The notes under the pieces: model-generated | Database searches by the model: none | The model's input: only the letters and a program-made list of their open reading frames with translations | What the model was told of the DNA's origin: nothing | In this document: piece after piece, positions 25,440 through 34,388 of the stretch | How positions within the stretch are numbered: the stretch's first letter is position 1 | How the letters are laid out: each line of letters starts with the position of its first letter | Source of the DNA: an uncultured Clostridia bacterium | GTDB lineage: Bacteria; Bacillota; Clostridia; Christensenellales; Aristaeellaceae | Assembly: GCA_944362695.1 (NCBI GenBank) | Contig: CALVTQ010000035.1 | Location: 1-64,000 of the forward strand | Direction: 5' to 3' | Length of the DNA: 64,000 nucleotides | Program-made: the position numbers and the translations under genes

Positions 25440-25775
25440 TTTTTTTCCTTGTATTCCCTGCATTTTCCGCGTTTTTGTGCATCACACGTCCTTCGCGCGG
25501 CACACTTTTTTGCGCCTTCCGTGCATCTCAATTTTCTTTGCGTATCACACTTTTTCGCGTCTTCCGTGCATCGCACTTTTTCTTTTGCTCACGCCCATAA
25601 GGAGAGCGCACCTCAAACCGGGAGCGTATCCTTTTCCCACTCTAGCACACCCGCCGCACCCGTTCCATATGAGCGCGGCTTATATTTTGTGCTTCTCTCT
25701 TTTTCTTGTGTGAACAATTTTCCGCGTATCTCATTTTTCCTTGCGTGTCTTGCCTTTTTGCGCACGTCCCCCGCG
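25440..25775. repeat. Degenerate pyrimidine-rich repeat array
   Basis: No gene. The + strand shows imperfect copies, roughly 25-35 bp apart, of a CGTGCATCACACTTTTT core (25,475; 25,500; 25,530; 25,545; 25,565), then weaker copies with CGTATCTCATTTTTCC (25,720-25,760). It lies between cvpA and the next minus-strand gene. Confidence 0.5.
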
Positions 25776-26969
25776 TCACGTCGGCAGCTCGATGACGTAG
25801 ATCTCCGACCCCGACGCCGCAATCACGCGGTTGTCGCTGATCATGCCGAGTATCGCCGTCACCTGCACCGGCAGCGAGTACGTCGTGAACGTCGTGTCGT
25901 TGAATCTGCACGCGTATACCGCGTTCGGCGCGAAGCCGTATACGCATTTCGTGCCGAGGCTCGCCGCCATGCATTCGCCGGGCAGGTGCATCACCTTGTC
26001 CACGTTCCCGTAGATCAGGCGCACGTTGTTGATCTCCATGCCCTGATTCTGCTCCTGCGCCGGGATCAGCAGCTGATACGTCTCCTTGCCCACGGTCTTC
26101 ACGTCCTCCACCGTGTAGCCATAGATCAGCGTCGGCGAGCTCTCCTCGACCACGCGGTATGTGTAGTGCATGATCTGTCGCGTGTTGACGATGTTGAGCA
26201 CGCCGTCGATGTCGAATATCTTGTAGATCAGGTGCTCGCCCAATGAGCTGTTGCCCATCATCAGCTTGCCGGGGTGGTATGTCTGCAATTCGCAGGAGAT
26301 CACCGTGCCGGTCGTGTCAAGGCCCAATATCCACATCAGCTCCGTCGCCTGCGCGCTCGAGGACGTGACCGCCTTGAAAAAGCCGATGTCCAGCAGCGTC
26401 TGGTTTTCGATTGCGATGTTGTCGACCGTCTGGCCGTTTTTGTTGATGACGTTGACGATGCCGTTATCCGCGTCGCCCACGAACGCCGCGACGTAGTTCT
26501 CGCCCGCGCTGGCGAACTGGATGTCGTCGCTCATCTTGTTGTTGTAGATCAGGCTGCCCCGGTCGTTGAGGATGTACAGGTCGTTGCCGCTCCATGCGGT
26601 GATCGTGTTGCCGGACGCGTCGTAGTCCGCGTTCGGCCCGACCTGGTAGCTCCACTTGTTGCCGCCCGTCCCCGCCACGCAGTGCAGCGTCGTGCCGTCG
26701 TAGAAAATCACGTCGTCGCCGAAGGGCATGATGTTCTGGTTGAGCGTCGCGCCGATGCGCGTCACCCGCCCGACCTCCGTGCGGTTCGCGCTGCGCAGCG
26801 CGTAGGCCACGACAACCGCCAGCAGCGCAAACACCACCAATATCCCGATCGCCATGCGCAGCTGTGCGCTCATCGGCTTGCGCTTCTTCCTCTTGCGCGC
26901 CGGCCTGCTGTTCTTGAGCGTGGCGTTCATGCTCGATACATACGTCACATGCTTTTTCTTGCGGTCCAT
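25776..26969 (-). CDS. Membrane-anchored beta-propeller-like protein
   Basis: A 397-residue protein. A basic N terminus (RPARKRKKRKP) precedes one membrane helix (about 40-60, MAIGILVVFALLAVVVAYAL), and the rest, probably extracytoplasmic, has repeated beta-type segments such as NDLYILNDRGSLIYNN. The arrangement resembles DUF5711-type proteins with a propeller fold. The start at 26969 follows GAGAGGATG. It is flanked by two different degenerate repeat arrays. The function is not known. Confidence 0.65.
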   Translation of the reverse strand: MDRKKKHVTYVSSMNATLKNSRPARKRKKRKPMSAQLRMAIGILVVFALLAVVVAYALRSANRTEVGRVTRIGATLNQNIMPFGDDVIFYDGTTLHCVAGTGGNKWSYQVGPNADYDASGNTITAWSGNDLYILNDRGSLIYNNKMSDDIQFASAGENYVAAFVGDADNGIVNVINKNGQTVDNIAIENQTLLDIGFFKAVTSSSAQATELMWILGLDTTGTVISCELQTYHPGKLMMGNSSLGEHLIYKIFDIDGVLNIVNTRQIMHYTYRVVEESSPTLIYGYTVEDVKTVGKETYQLLIPAQEQNQGMEINNVRLIYGNVDKVMHLPGECMAASLGTKCVYGFAPNAVYACRFNDTTFTTYSLPVQVTAILGMISDNRVIAASGSEIYVIELPT

Positions 26970-26984
26970 GAAAGCATCCTCTCG

Positions 26985-27530
26985 TCTATGGCTCACGCGC
27001 CGCGCGTGCGGAAACCCTCTCCCGCACACGCATAGCGCGTCATGTTTTTTTCTTTATCACACTCGCGCCGCCGCCCGGAACTTTCTCTCGAACACAACGC
27101 GTTATGCTTTATTCTATCACATACACGCCGCCGCTCGTGGTTCTTCCCATGCTCGCAACGCGTCATGTTTTATTTTACCACACACGCACCGCCCGGAAGC
27201 CTTCTCCCGCACGTCACGTTTTTTTCTTTATCATACACATGCGCCGCCGCTCGTGGTTCGCCCACACTCGCAACGCGTCATGTTTTTTTCTTTAACATAC
27301 ACGCGCCGCAGCTCGAGATTCTCCCCACACTCGCAACACGTCGTGCTTTATTTTATCACTCACGCGTCGCCGCCCGGAAGCCTTCTCCCGCACGCCCGCC
27401 GTATTCCATTATTAAGACTCACGCGCCTGCAACTCAGTGTCCTTCACCTGTCAGCGTAAGCCAGCCGTGCGTCACGCTCCATTTTCTAAGACATACACGT
27501 CCAGAACGCGTCATGCTTCGATTTCTATCT
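26985..27530. repeat. Degenerate tandem array with CGCGTCATG core
   Basis: Nine imperfect units each start with a CGCGTCATG-like core at 27,036, 27,098, 27,159, 27,210, 27,274, 27,337, about 27,391, 27,468 and 27,507. Spacings are 62, 61, 51, 64, 63, about 54-57, about 74-77 and 39 bp. A typical unit is core, T-rich run, TATCACAC, GCGCCGCCGC, then CTCGTGGTTC or CCGGAAGCCTTCTCCC. The two end types tend to alternate. No protein-coding role is likely. The array ends about 200 bp before a DnaA-box cluster. Confidence 0.7.
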
Positions 27531-27719
27531 TCGCCCAAAAGCGCGCCGTCCATGCCGCCCGCACCCCGGCGGCGAATCCGCCGATCCGCACTTTTCCACT
27601 TTTGGAAACTTCACAGCCCCGGCCCAAAATACATTGCGCCAAAAAGTTCCAACTTTTCATGGTGCGGCATGGCTTTTTGGGCGCCGTTCCCGGCCCTGCT
27701 CATTTGGCCCCGTCTCCAC

Positions 27720-27860
27720 TTATCCGCCGCTTTTCCGCAGGTTGTCCACAACCTTTTCCACAGAAGTGTGGATAACTGTGGATAATTTGTCGGCAACCGC
27801 GCCCGCGTTGGGGATAACTCCGATTTTTCTATGTATTGCTGAAAAAATCCGGCCCTCTCC
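27720..27860. other. oriC: Putative replication origin (DnaA boxes beside recF)
   Basis: Four DnaA-box-like 9-mers lie in 44 bp: TTGTCCACA (27742-27750), TTTTCCACA (27754-27762) and two exact reverse consensus boxes TGTGGATAA (27767-27775 and 27777-27785). An AT-rich stretch (27,825-27,850) follows, then the end of recF. Position beside dnaN-recF is typical for bacterial origins. Confidence 0.65.
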
Positions 27861-27868
27861 CAAAAGCG

Positions 27869-28963
27869 TCACACGGTCAGATGTCCGCCTTCCACATGGC
27901 AGACCATGCCCTGCCGCGCGCCCGCAAGATCGGATAAATCCGTGCACGTCACGAATGTCTGCACCCTGTCGATGCGCTCGATGAGCTGGCGTCGCCGCCC
28001 CGGATCGAGCTCGCTCATCACGTCGTCGAGCATGAGCACCGGCGCCTCGCCGCGCTCCCTGGCCGCGAGGTCGAGCTGCGCGAGCTTGAGCGCAAGCACG
28101 GCGCTCCTCTGCTGGCCCTGGCTGGCGAACGTGCGCGCCTCCTTGCCGTCGATGGCAATCGCGATGTCGTCGCGGTGCACGCCCACGGTCGTCGTCATGC
28201 GGCGCAGGTCCTCGCCGCGCGCATCGTGCAGCCGCGCAAGCAGCCGCTCCGCGCTGTCGGGTGCGTCCTCGACCTGGCTGATGTAGCGCAGCGTCAGACG
28301 CTCGCGCCCCTCGGTCAGCGACGCGTGCGCCTCCCCGGCCAGCTCGCAAAGGCTCTGCACCGCCTCGCGCCGCTCTCTGGCGATGGCCGCGCCCGTGGCG
28401 GCGAGCTGCTCGTCCCACATGTCAAGCGTCGGCAGAAGCGACGGGTTTTTGGCGATCTCCTTGAGCAGTGCGTTTCGCTGGTTGAGCGTGCGCACGGCCC
28501 GCTGAAGCGCATAAAAATATGCAGGCCGCAGCTGGGAAAGCTGCATGTCGATGAACCGCCGCCGCTCCGCCGGGCCGCTCTTGACGATGGCGAGGTCCTC
28601 CGGCGAAAACAGCACGCCGCACACGTGGCCCAACAGCTCGCCGATGCGCTCGGCCTGCCGCGCCCCGATGCGCACGGTCTTCTTCTTTTTGGCGTCCCTG
28701 CCGATGACCACGCTGATGTCGTGCGTGCCGTCCGCCTGGGCGGACAAAAGCTGCACGCGCGCGGTGCGCTCGCCCCAGCGGATGAGCTCCTCGTCGCGGC
28801 TGGTGCGATGGCTGCGCCCGATGCAGCAAAGGTGGATGGCCTCAAGGATATTCGTCTTGCCCTGCGCGTTCGGCCCGCAGAAGACGGTGACGCCGCTGTC
28901 GGGCGCGAGCGTCAGCTCGTCGTAGTTGCGGAAGTTGCGCAGGGTGAGCTGCGTGATGCGCAT
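27869..28963 (-). CDS. recF: DNA replication and repair protein RecF
   Basis: A 364-residue SMC-like ATPase that helps load RecA at gaps. It starts MRITQLTLRNFRNYDELTLA and has Walker A GPNAQGKT (about residues 31-38), signature region QGQQRSAVLALKLAQ and Walker B APVLMLDDVMSELD. Length and motif order match RecF. It begins 1 base after the dnaN stop. No yaaA gene lies between them. The gene is followed by the DnaA-box cluster rather than gyrB. Confidence 0.95.
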   Translation of the reverse strand: MRITQLTLRNFRNYDELTLAPDSGVTVFCGPNAQGKTNILEAIHLCCIGRSHRTSRDEELIRWGERTARVQLLSAQADGTHDISVVIGRDAKKKKTVRIGARQAERIGELLGHVCGVLFSPEDLAIVKSGPAERRRFIDMQLSQLRPAYFYALQRAVRTLNQRNALLKEIAKNPSLLPTLDMWDEQLAATGAAIARERREAVQSLCELAGEAHASLTEGRERLTLRYISQVEDAPDSAERLLARLHDARGEDLRRMTTTVGVHRDDIAIAIDGKEARTFASQGQQRSAVLALKLAQLDLAARERGEAPVLMLDDVMSELDPGRRRQLIERIDRVQTFVTCTDLSDLAGARQGMVCHVEGGHLTV

Positions 28964-28964
28964 A

Positions 28965-30068
28965 TCATGCCCCGAACACGCGCACCGGCAGCACCAGATA
29001 CAGATACCCGTCGCCGTCCGTCGGGCAGACGACGCACGGGCTCACGTTCGAGTTGAAGCGCATGTAGACCTCGTCGTCCGAGAGCGCCTTGAGCACGTCG
29101 GTGATGTAGCGCACGTTGAATGCGATGGTGATGTCCTTGCCGTCGGTGGTCACGGGGATGCTCTCCTCCATATCGCCCGTCTCGGAATTGGACGTGACCG
29201 TCAGCGTGTCCCCGTCGATCTTGAAGCACACCAGGTTGCTCTTGCCCTCGCGCGCGATGAGGCTTGCGCGGTCGATGGCGCTTGACAGCTCGCTGCGGCT
29301 CACGCACACGCGGCTTTGCCACTCCTGCGGCAGAATCTGCCGGTAGCGGATGAACTCGCCCTCCAGCAGGCGCGCGACGATGTGCGTGCTCCCGGAATTG
29401 AGCTGCATGTGGCTGCGGCTGAACGTGAGGCTCACGTTTTCCTCGCTGTCGGAAAGAATTTTGGCGATGTCGCCGAGCACCTTGCCGCCCACGACCGCCG
29501 CGACGTCGGCGTCCGGCCCGCTGATGCGCTCCTTGCGCAGCGCCAGACGGAAGCCATCCAGCGCCACCACGCGCATCTCTTCCCTGCCGATCTCAAACAG
29601 GCAGCCGGTGAGGATCGGGCGGCTCTCGTCGATGGCGATGGCGAACAGCGTGCGGCCGATCATGTCGCGCAGCACGTTCTGCGCCACCTCGAAGGAAGCG
29701 CCGGCGACCTCGGGCAGCTCGGGATACTCGATGGGGTCAAGGCCGGTGATCGTCGTGCGGAACGACGCGCAGCGGATGGTCGCGGCAAGCCTGTCGCTGA
29801 CGGCCACCTCGCACTTGCCGCCGGGCAGCTTGCGCACGACCTCGCACAGCAGCTTGCCGGGCAGCACGGCGCGTCCCTCCTCGGCGAACGTCGCGGGGAT
29901 GGTCGTCTCGATGCCCAGCGCGAGGTCGGTGCACGTCAGGCGCAGCCCCTCGTCGCACGCCTCCAAAAGGATGCCCTCGAGAATCGGCTTGGGGGAGCGG
30001 GCGGCCAAAGCGCGGCTGACGATGGACAGGGCGCTGTTCAGGTCGTTTGTATCGCAAGAAAAACGCAT
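28965..30068 (-). CDS. dnaN: DNA polymerase III beta subunit (sliding clamp)
   Basis: A 367-residue protein with the three-domain clamp layout. It starts MRFSCDTNDLNSALSIVSRA, has the domain 2 segment SFEVAQNVLRDMIGRTLFAI and the family C-terminal end near VCPTDGDGYLYLVLPVR. It forms the ring that tethers polymerase to DNA. GGAGG precedes the ATG. dnaA, normally just upstream, is absent; DnaA boxes occupy that side instead. Confidence 0.96.
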   Translation of the reverse strand: MRFSCDTNDLNSALSIVSRALAARSPKPILEGILLEACDEGLRLTCTDLALGIETTIPATFAEEGRAVLPGKLLCEVVRKLPGGKCEVAVSDRLAATIRCASFRTTITGLDPIEYPELPEVAGASFEVAQNVLRDMIGRTLFAIAIDESRPILTGCLFEIGREEMRVVALDGFRLALRKERISGPDADVAAVVGGKVLGDIAKILSDSEENVSLTFSRSHMQLNSGSTHIVARLLEGEFIRYRQILPQEWQSRVCVSRSELSSAIDRASLIAREGKSNLVCFKIDGDTLTVTSNSETGDMEESIPVTTDGKDITIAFNVRYITDVLKALSDDEVYMRFNSNVSPCVVCPTDGDGYLYLVLPVRVFGA

Positions 30069-30128
30069 ATTATTTTACCTCCGTGGCGTAGTAGCAGTAT
30101 ATAGAATCAGCAGAAGGAGCCGTAGAGA

Positions 30129-30244
30129 GGTGGACAGCGGTGGATAAGCGCCAAAAAGCCAACAGATACAACGCTTTTGGCGTGTGGATAAACGGAGAAA
30201 AACCGCGTGGATTTCCCCAGGGTTTTCCACATCGCTGTGCATAA
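30129..30244. promoter_or_regulatory. DnaA-box cluster upstream of dnaN
   Basis: GGTGGATAA (30139-30147), exact TGTGGATAA (30183-30191), TTTTCCACA (30223-30231) and TGTGCATAA (30236-30244). Together with the cluster at 27.7 kb it brackets dnaN-recF, like the two halves of a bipartite origin. Confidence 0.6.
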
Positions 30245-30399
30245 CCAAACGGCCCGCACAAAGACAGATCACGCACATGCCCCCAAAAGGGCAAAAATGT
30301 GCAGATTCATACCTATTCCATATTCGATACGCCGTGGGAAATTCCTTCTAATTCGTATGTGCAAAATGGAGGTGCGGTTGGGCAATCGCGCGCGGAATA

Positions 30400-30445
30400 A
30401 AAAGTACCGGTTCCGACACAATGGCTTGCCGGAACCGGTCTTATG
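30400..30445 (-). terminator. Perfect inverted repeat, probable leftward terminator
   Basis: ACCGGTTCCG and CGGAACCGGT (about 30407-30440) flank a 14-base loop; on the minus strand a T-rich ACTTTTTATT follows. It would end leftward transcripts entering from the SNF2 side. Confidence 0.6.
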
Positions 30446-30524
30446 TGTATAGCTGTCGCATGATAAAATACATGATATATTCTATACGTGTTTGGTACAG
30501 TGAAAACTCGCAATCGAGTACCAC

Positions 30525-30600
30525 GCCAAGGCCACCTTTATGCAAAGATTTGATTTTTTGAGAAGGTGGTTATGGCTCCCTTTACACAAGGGAGCTTTTT
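30525..30600 (+). terminator. Two hairpins ending in a terminator
   Basis: A first stem pairs CCACCTT with AAGGTGG (about 30534-30568); the second, GCTCCCTT with AAGGGAGC, is followed by six T (to about 30600). No coding gene ends here, so a short RNA is possible. Confidence 0.5.
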
Positions 30601-30990
30601 GGGGTTACGGGGGTTAAGGAGGGTTATCGGGGTTATGGGGGAAGTTCGTACCCAAAACGACAAGCAGCAACAGAGAGAAAGAGTTTCAATTATTAAAAAG
30701 CTGGACTTGCCTCTCCCTCTGGGACCGGAGCTTGCCGCCGCCAGTGGCGGAAACAGGCAGGCGGAGCGTCGGAAACTTTAAGGAGCGCTTGCGCGACTAT
30801 AAAGTTTCCCGGAAGAGGTGGCAGGCGAAGCCTGATGGAGAGGGCTCGACCCGCTTAACGTATCGATGTTCCCCCTGTTAGGGGTTACGATGCGGAGCGT
30901 TACCTCTGATCGCAAAGCTGTGCAAGAGGACAAACAGAGTCCCCGGAAGAGGTGGCAGCCAAAGCCTGACGGAGAGGGCTGCCGTGCTCA
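30590..30990. repeat. Dispersed intergenic repeat mosaic (right copy)
   Basis: Starts with GGGGTTACGGGGGTTAAGG, then CTCTCCCTCTGGGACCGGAG and nested inverted repeats (30,711-30,845) nearly identical to 19,808-19,950. A truncated second piece (CCCCGGAAGAGGTGGCAG) lies at about 30,940. No gene is visible from 30,069 to 31,030. Confidence 0.8.
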
Positions 30991-31030
30991 CGACGGATGA
31001 TGTTTTATAGATGTAAACATCAAAAGGCGC

Positions 31031-34000
31031 CTACCTGAGCAGCTCGCGCAGGGTGTCGGCGTCGATGGTGAACAGATTCTCCTCGCCGAGCACGGATTCG
31101 GAGAGCTGGCTTTTGACCTCCTGCAGCTTGAGGATGCGCTCCTCGATGGTGTCCGCGGCGATCAGGCGGATGACCTGCACGCCGCGGGTCTGGCCGATGC
31201 GGTAGGCGCGGTCGGTGGCCTGATTCTGGGCGGCTGTGTTCCACCACGGGTCGTAATGGATGACGACGTCCGCGCCGGTGAGGTTGAGGCCCGTGCCGCC
31301 TGCCTTGAGGGAGATCAGGAACACGCGCGCCTCGCCCGCATTGAAGCGCTCGACGAGATCGAGGCGCTCGTCCTTGGGCGTGTCGCCTGTGAGCAGGAAG
31401 GTCGGGACGCCCTCGTCGGTGAGAGACTCGTGGAGCAGATCGAGCATCGAGGTGAACTGAGAAAAGAGCAGCACGCTGTGTCCGCCCGCGACGGCGTCGA
31501 GCACGACGTCCATGCACTGATCGAGCTTGCCGCTGCCGCCCGCGTAATCCTCGAAGCACAGGCGCGGGTCGCAGCAGATCTGGCGCAGGCGCGTGAGGCC
31601 CGCGAGCAGGCGCATGCGGTTGTCCTGCCCGATGCCGCCCTCGGCCTCGGCGACAAGGTGCGCGGCGTTGGCGGCGTAGAGCCTTCGCTGTGCGTCGGTG
31701 AGCTCGCTCATCATGGTCGACTCGACCTTCTCGGGCAGGTCGGTGAGCACGTCCTTCTTCATGCGGCGCAGGATGAACGGCGCGCACATCTGGCGCAGGC
31801 GCTCCTGCGTCTTCTCGTCGCGGTCGCGGACGATGGGCGACTCGAATTTGTCCTTGAATTTCTTATAGGTGAGCAGATAGCCGGGCATCAGGAAATCGAA
31901 GATCGACCACAGCTCGGAGAGGCGGTTTTCGATCGGCGTGCCGGTCATGGCGAATTTATGCGCGGCGCGCAGCGTCTTGACGGATTTGGCGGCCTGCGAC
32001 GCGGCGTTCTTGATGTACTGCGCCTCGTCGAGCAGGATGTGGGTGAATTCGATACCCTGATAGTGGCGCACGTCGCGGCGGATCTGGTCGTAGCTGGTGA
32101 TCAGCAGCTCGGTGTCCTGCGCGTTGCGGATGATGCCTGCGCGCTCGTCGGCATTGCCGGATACGACCTGCGCGGCGAGCGTCGGCGCGAACTTGGCGGC
32201 CTCTTTTTTCCAGTTGAATTGCAGCGACGCGGGGCAGACGACCAGCGCGCGCACGGGCTCGCCCTTCTCTTTGCCGGTCAGCAGCATGGCCAGCGCCTGC
32301 ATGGTCTTGCCCAGGCCCATGTCGTCGGCGAGGATGCCGGAGAAGCCCGCGCCCGCGAGCGCGCACATCCACGCCATGCCGGTGAGCTGATAGGGATAGA
32401 GCGTGGCGTTGAGCGTCTTGGGGTGCTCGGCCCTGGCGGTCTGCGCGGCCTCGATGCGCTCGATCCAGTTATTGACGGCCTCGGGCCTGGTGAGCTTGAT
32501 GGACTCGCGGCCCTTGAGCGCCTGATCGAGGTACAGCGCGCGGGCGGCCTGCGTCTGACCGCCCTGCTCGGCCTGTTCGGCGGTCATGTCGATGGAGTCG
32601 AGCACCTGCGCGCAATCGGCGGCCTGCTCGAGCGCCTCGCCGGAGAGGAACGCGCCGGACTTGAGGCGCACGAAGCGGCGCTTGAGGCGGAATGCGTTGT
32701 ATGAGTCGCGCAGCTCGTCCTGCGTGAAGCCGCCGAGGTCCGCCTTGACCAGCAGCTTGTCGCCCTGCACGGACAGGCCGATCTGCATGGGGCGCTTTTG
32801 CCTGACGTTCATGCGCGAGAGCTGCTCGGAGATGAGCACCTCGCCGCGCTGCTCGAGCTGCGGAAGCCTCTTTGTGATGAGGTCAAAGCACGCGTCGTCG
32901 TCGCCGGTGAACGCGGCCTCGCCGGGGGCGATTTCCTCGGTGAACAGGGCGCGCACGGCGTCGAGCGCGGCGTTTTCCAGAATCTCATCGCGGCGGATGC
33001 CGGGCGTGATTTCGGCGGGCGCGGCCTCTTTTTCGCCGTATACAAAGCGCGTGCGGCACGTGATTTTTCCGTCCGCAACATCGACATAAAAGCGCGGGCG
33101 CATCTCGTCGGGCATGTTGGCCTGCACGATATTAAAGCCCTCGCGGATGGCGGCCATGCCGCGCGCCGGGGCGATGACCTGCGCGCAGACGCCCGCGAGC
33201 ATACCGGCATCGAGCCTGAGGCCGTCGGGGTAGCTCTGCGCAATTTCGAGCAGGCCCGCGAGCCGGGAAAACGCGCCGCCCGTCGCGCAGTATACGGCGT
33301 CGTTGGTGAAGAAATACGCGCCCGCCGCGCCCTTGACGGCATTGCCTGCATCGACGCGGACGCGGGCTTCTTCGCCCTCCCGCTTGACGAACACGGCGAC
33401 CTCGCGCTCGCCCGCGACGACGGGGACGCGCACCACGCCGCCGCCAAGCCGCACATCGACGGGCTCGCCGCGCTCGGCGAGGCAGCGCATCAGGGCGTCG
33501 AGATTCGCGCCGGAGACGGACGCGACGCCGCTCTGGCCGGGGGCGATCGTCAGCGCGATGAGGCGAAGGAGCGGCCTGTCCTCGGGGCGGAAGGATTCCT
33601 CGCGATGGGTGAGCGTGAGCTCCTTGCCATAGGCAAAGCGGTCGCCTACGGCCATCCTGCGGGCGAACTCGTCGAAGCTGCGCACGACGTACATGCGGCG
33701 CGTGCCGACCTTCATCTCGACATGGACGGCGCCGGTATACGGCGTGAGCGTCAGGGCGATGGCGGCAACGGCGGCGGGCTCGTCGGGCTGGACGATCTGC
33801 GTGCGGCGTGCGGCGGATTTGAGCACGAGCTCATCGACGAAGCGCTGCCTCTGCTCGCGTTCGGCGCGCTCGGCCTCCTCCTCCTGAAGGCGCAGGATGC
33901 GGCGGCGCTCCTCCTCCCAGCGGCGCTGGCGCTCGACGGCCTCGCGTTCGCGGCGCTCGCTGTCCTCGAGGGCGGCCTGCACCTGTTTGCGCTGATAGAC

Positions 34001-34285
34001 GGCGGCGAGGGCGACGGCGGCGACGTGCTTGCAGCCGGTGACGGCGCTGACATAGGCGGGACATTCGCAGCCGCAGCCGGTGAATTTGCCGGTCGCCTCG
34101 TCATATTTGATATAGGCATTGTAGCGCGCGCCCATATGCCCGCGGACGTTGGCGCGCACGGTGAGCGTCGTGCCGTCCTGCTCGGCGTACAGGCGGCTGA
34201 CCCTGCCGTCGCGCAGATAGTTCTGTCCGCGCGCGAAAAAGGCCGCGCTGCCGATATATCGTTTTACATCGTCGATGGTGTACAT
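31031..34285 (-). CDS. SWIM zinc-finger and SNF2 family helicase
   Basis: A 1084-residue protein. A SWIM zinc finger lies near residues 70-95 (CGCECP ... GCKH). The C-terminal half is a SNF2 ATPase: GILADDMGLGKT (Walker A), LLDEAQYIKN (DEAQ box), then GTPIENRLSELWSIFDFL and a helicase C domain with LFSQF, SLKAGGTGLNLT and DRAYRIGQTR. Such bacterial proteins are DNA translocases, possibly remodelling protein-DNA complexes; the partner is unknown. A long charged middle region is unassigned. The start at 34285 follows AAGGGGTG. It is divergent from thpR with overlapping promoter regions. Confidence 0.9.
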   Translation of the reverse strand: MYTIDDVKRYIGSAAFFARGQNYLRDGRVSRLYAEQDGTTLTVRANVRGHMGARYNAYIKYDEATGKFTGCGCECPAYVSAVTGCKHVAAVALAAVYQRKQVQAALEDSERREREAVERQRRWEEERRRILRLQEEEAERAEREQRQRFVDELVLKSAARRTQIVQPDEPAAVAAIALTLTPYTGAVHVEMKVGTRRMYVVRSFDEFARRMAVGDRFAYGKELTLTHREESFRPEDRPLLRLIALTIAPGQSGVASVSGANLDALMRCLAERGEPVDVRLGGGVVRVPVVAGEREVAVFVKREGEEARVRVDAGNAVKGAAGAYFFTNDAVYCATGGAFSRLAGLLEIAQSYPDGLRLDAGMLAGVCAQVIAPARGMAAIREGFNIVQANMPDEMRPRFYVDVADGKITCRTRFVYGEKEAAPAEITPGIRRDEILENAALDAVRALFTEEIAPGEAAFTGDDDACFDLITKRLPQLEQRGEVLISEQLSRMNVRQKRPMQIGLSVQGDKLLVKADLGGFTQDELRDSYNAFRLKRRFVRLKSGAFLSGEALEQAADCAQVLDSIDMTAEQAEQGGQTQAARALYLDQALKGRESIKLTRPEAVNNWIERIEAAQTARAEHPKTLNATLYPYQLTGMAWMCALAGAGFSGILADDMGLGKTMQALAMLLTGKEKGEPVRALVVCPASLQFNWKKEAAKFAPTLAAQVVSGNADERAGIIRNAQDTELLITSYDQIRRDVRHYQGIEFTHILLDEAQYIKNAASQAAKSVKTLRAAHKFAMTGTPIENRLSELWSIFDFLMPGYLLTYKKFKDKFESPIVRDRDEKTQERLRQMCAPFILRRMKKDVLTDLPEKVESTMMSELTDAQRRLYAANAAHLVAEAEGGIGQDNRMRLLAGLTRLRQICCDPRLCFEDYAGGSGKLDQCMDVVLDAVAGGHSVLLFSQFTSMLDLLHESLTDEGVPTFLLTGDTPKDERLDLVERFNAGEARVFLISLKAGGTGLNLTGADVVIHYDPWWNTAAQNQATDRAYRIGQTRGVQVIRLIAADTIEERILKLQEVKSQLSESVLGEENLFTIDADTLRELLR

Positions 34286-34316
34286 GAAAGCACCCCTTGC
34301 TGCGGGTTTTCTTCTG

Positions 34317-34345
34317 ATTATAGCATACTTGTGGGCGGTTGCCAA
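34317..34345 (-). promoter_or_regulatory. Promoter of the SNF2 gene
   Basis: On the minus strand TTGGCA (34340-34345), 17 bp, TATAAT (34317-34322). Confidence 0.8.
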
Positions 34346-34357
34346 ATCTGGTACAAT
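34329..34357 (+). promoter_or_regulatory. Promoter of thpR
   Basis: TTGTGG (34329-34334), 17 bp, TACAAT (34352-34357). It overlaps the SNF2 promoter, so the two cannot be fully occupied at once. Confidence 0.6.
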
Positions 34358-34388
34358 CGGGATGAATATGAAATGAAGGAGGACGCCC

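Noticed and set aside
27042..27785. A rightward protein-coding frame through the tandem array
   Set aside because: It only repeats the DNA array in translation, has no ribosome site and is interrupted in comparable units.
27720..27860. Plasmid-type replication origin
   Set aside because: No plasmid Rep gene; dnaN and recF adjacency indicates a chromosome.
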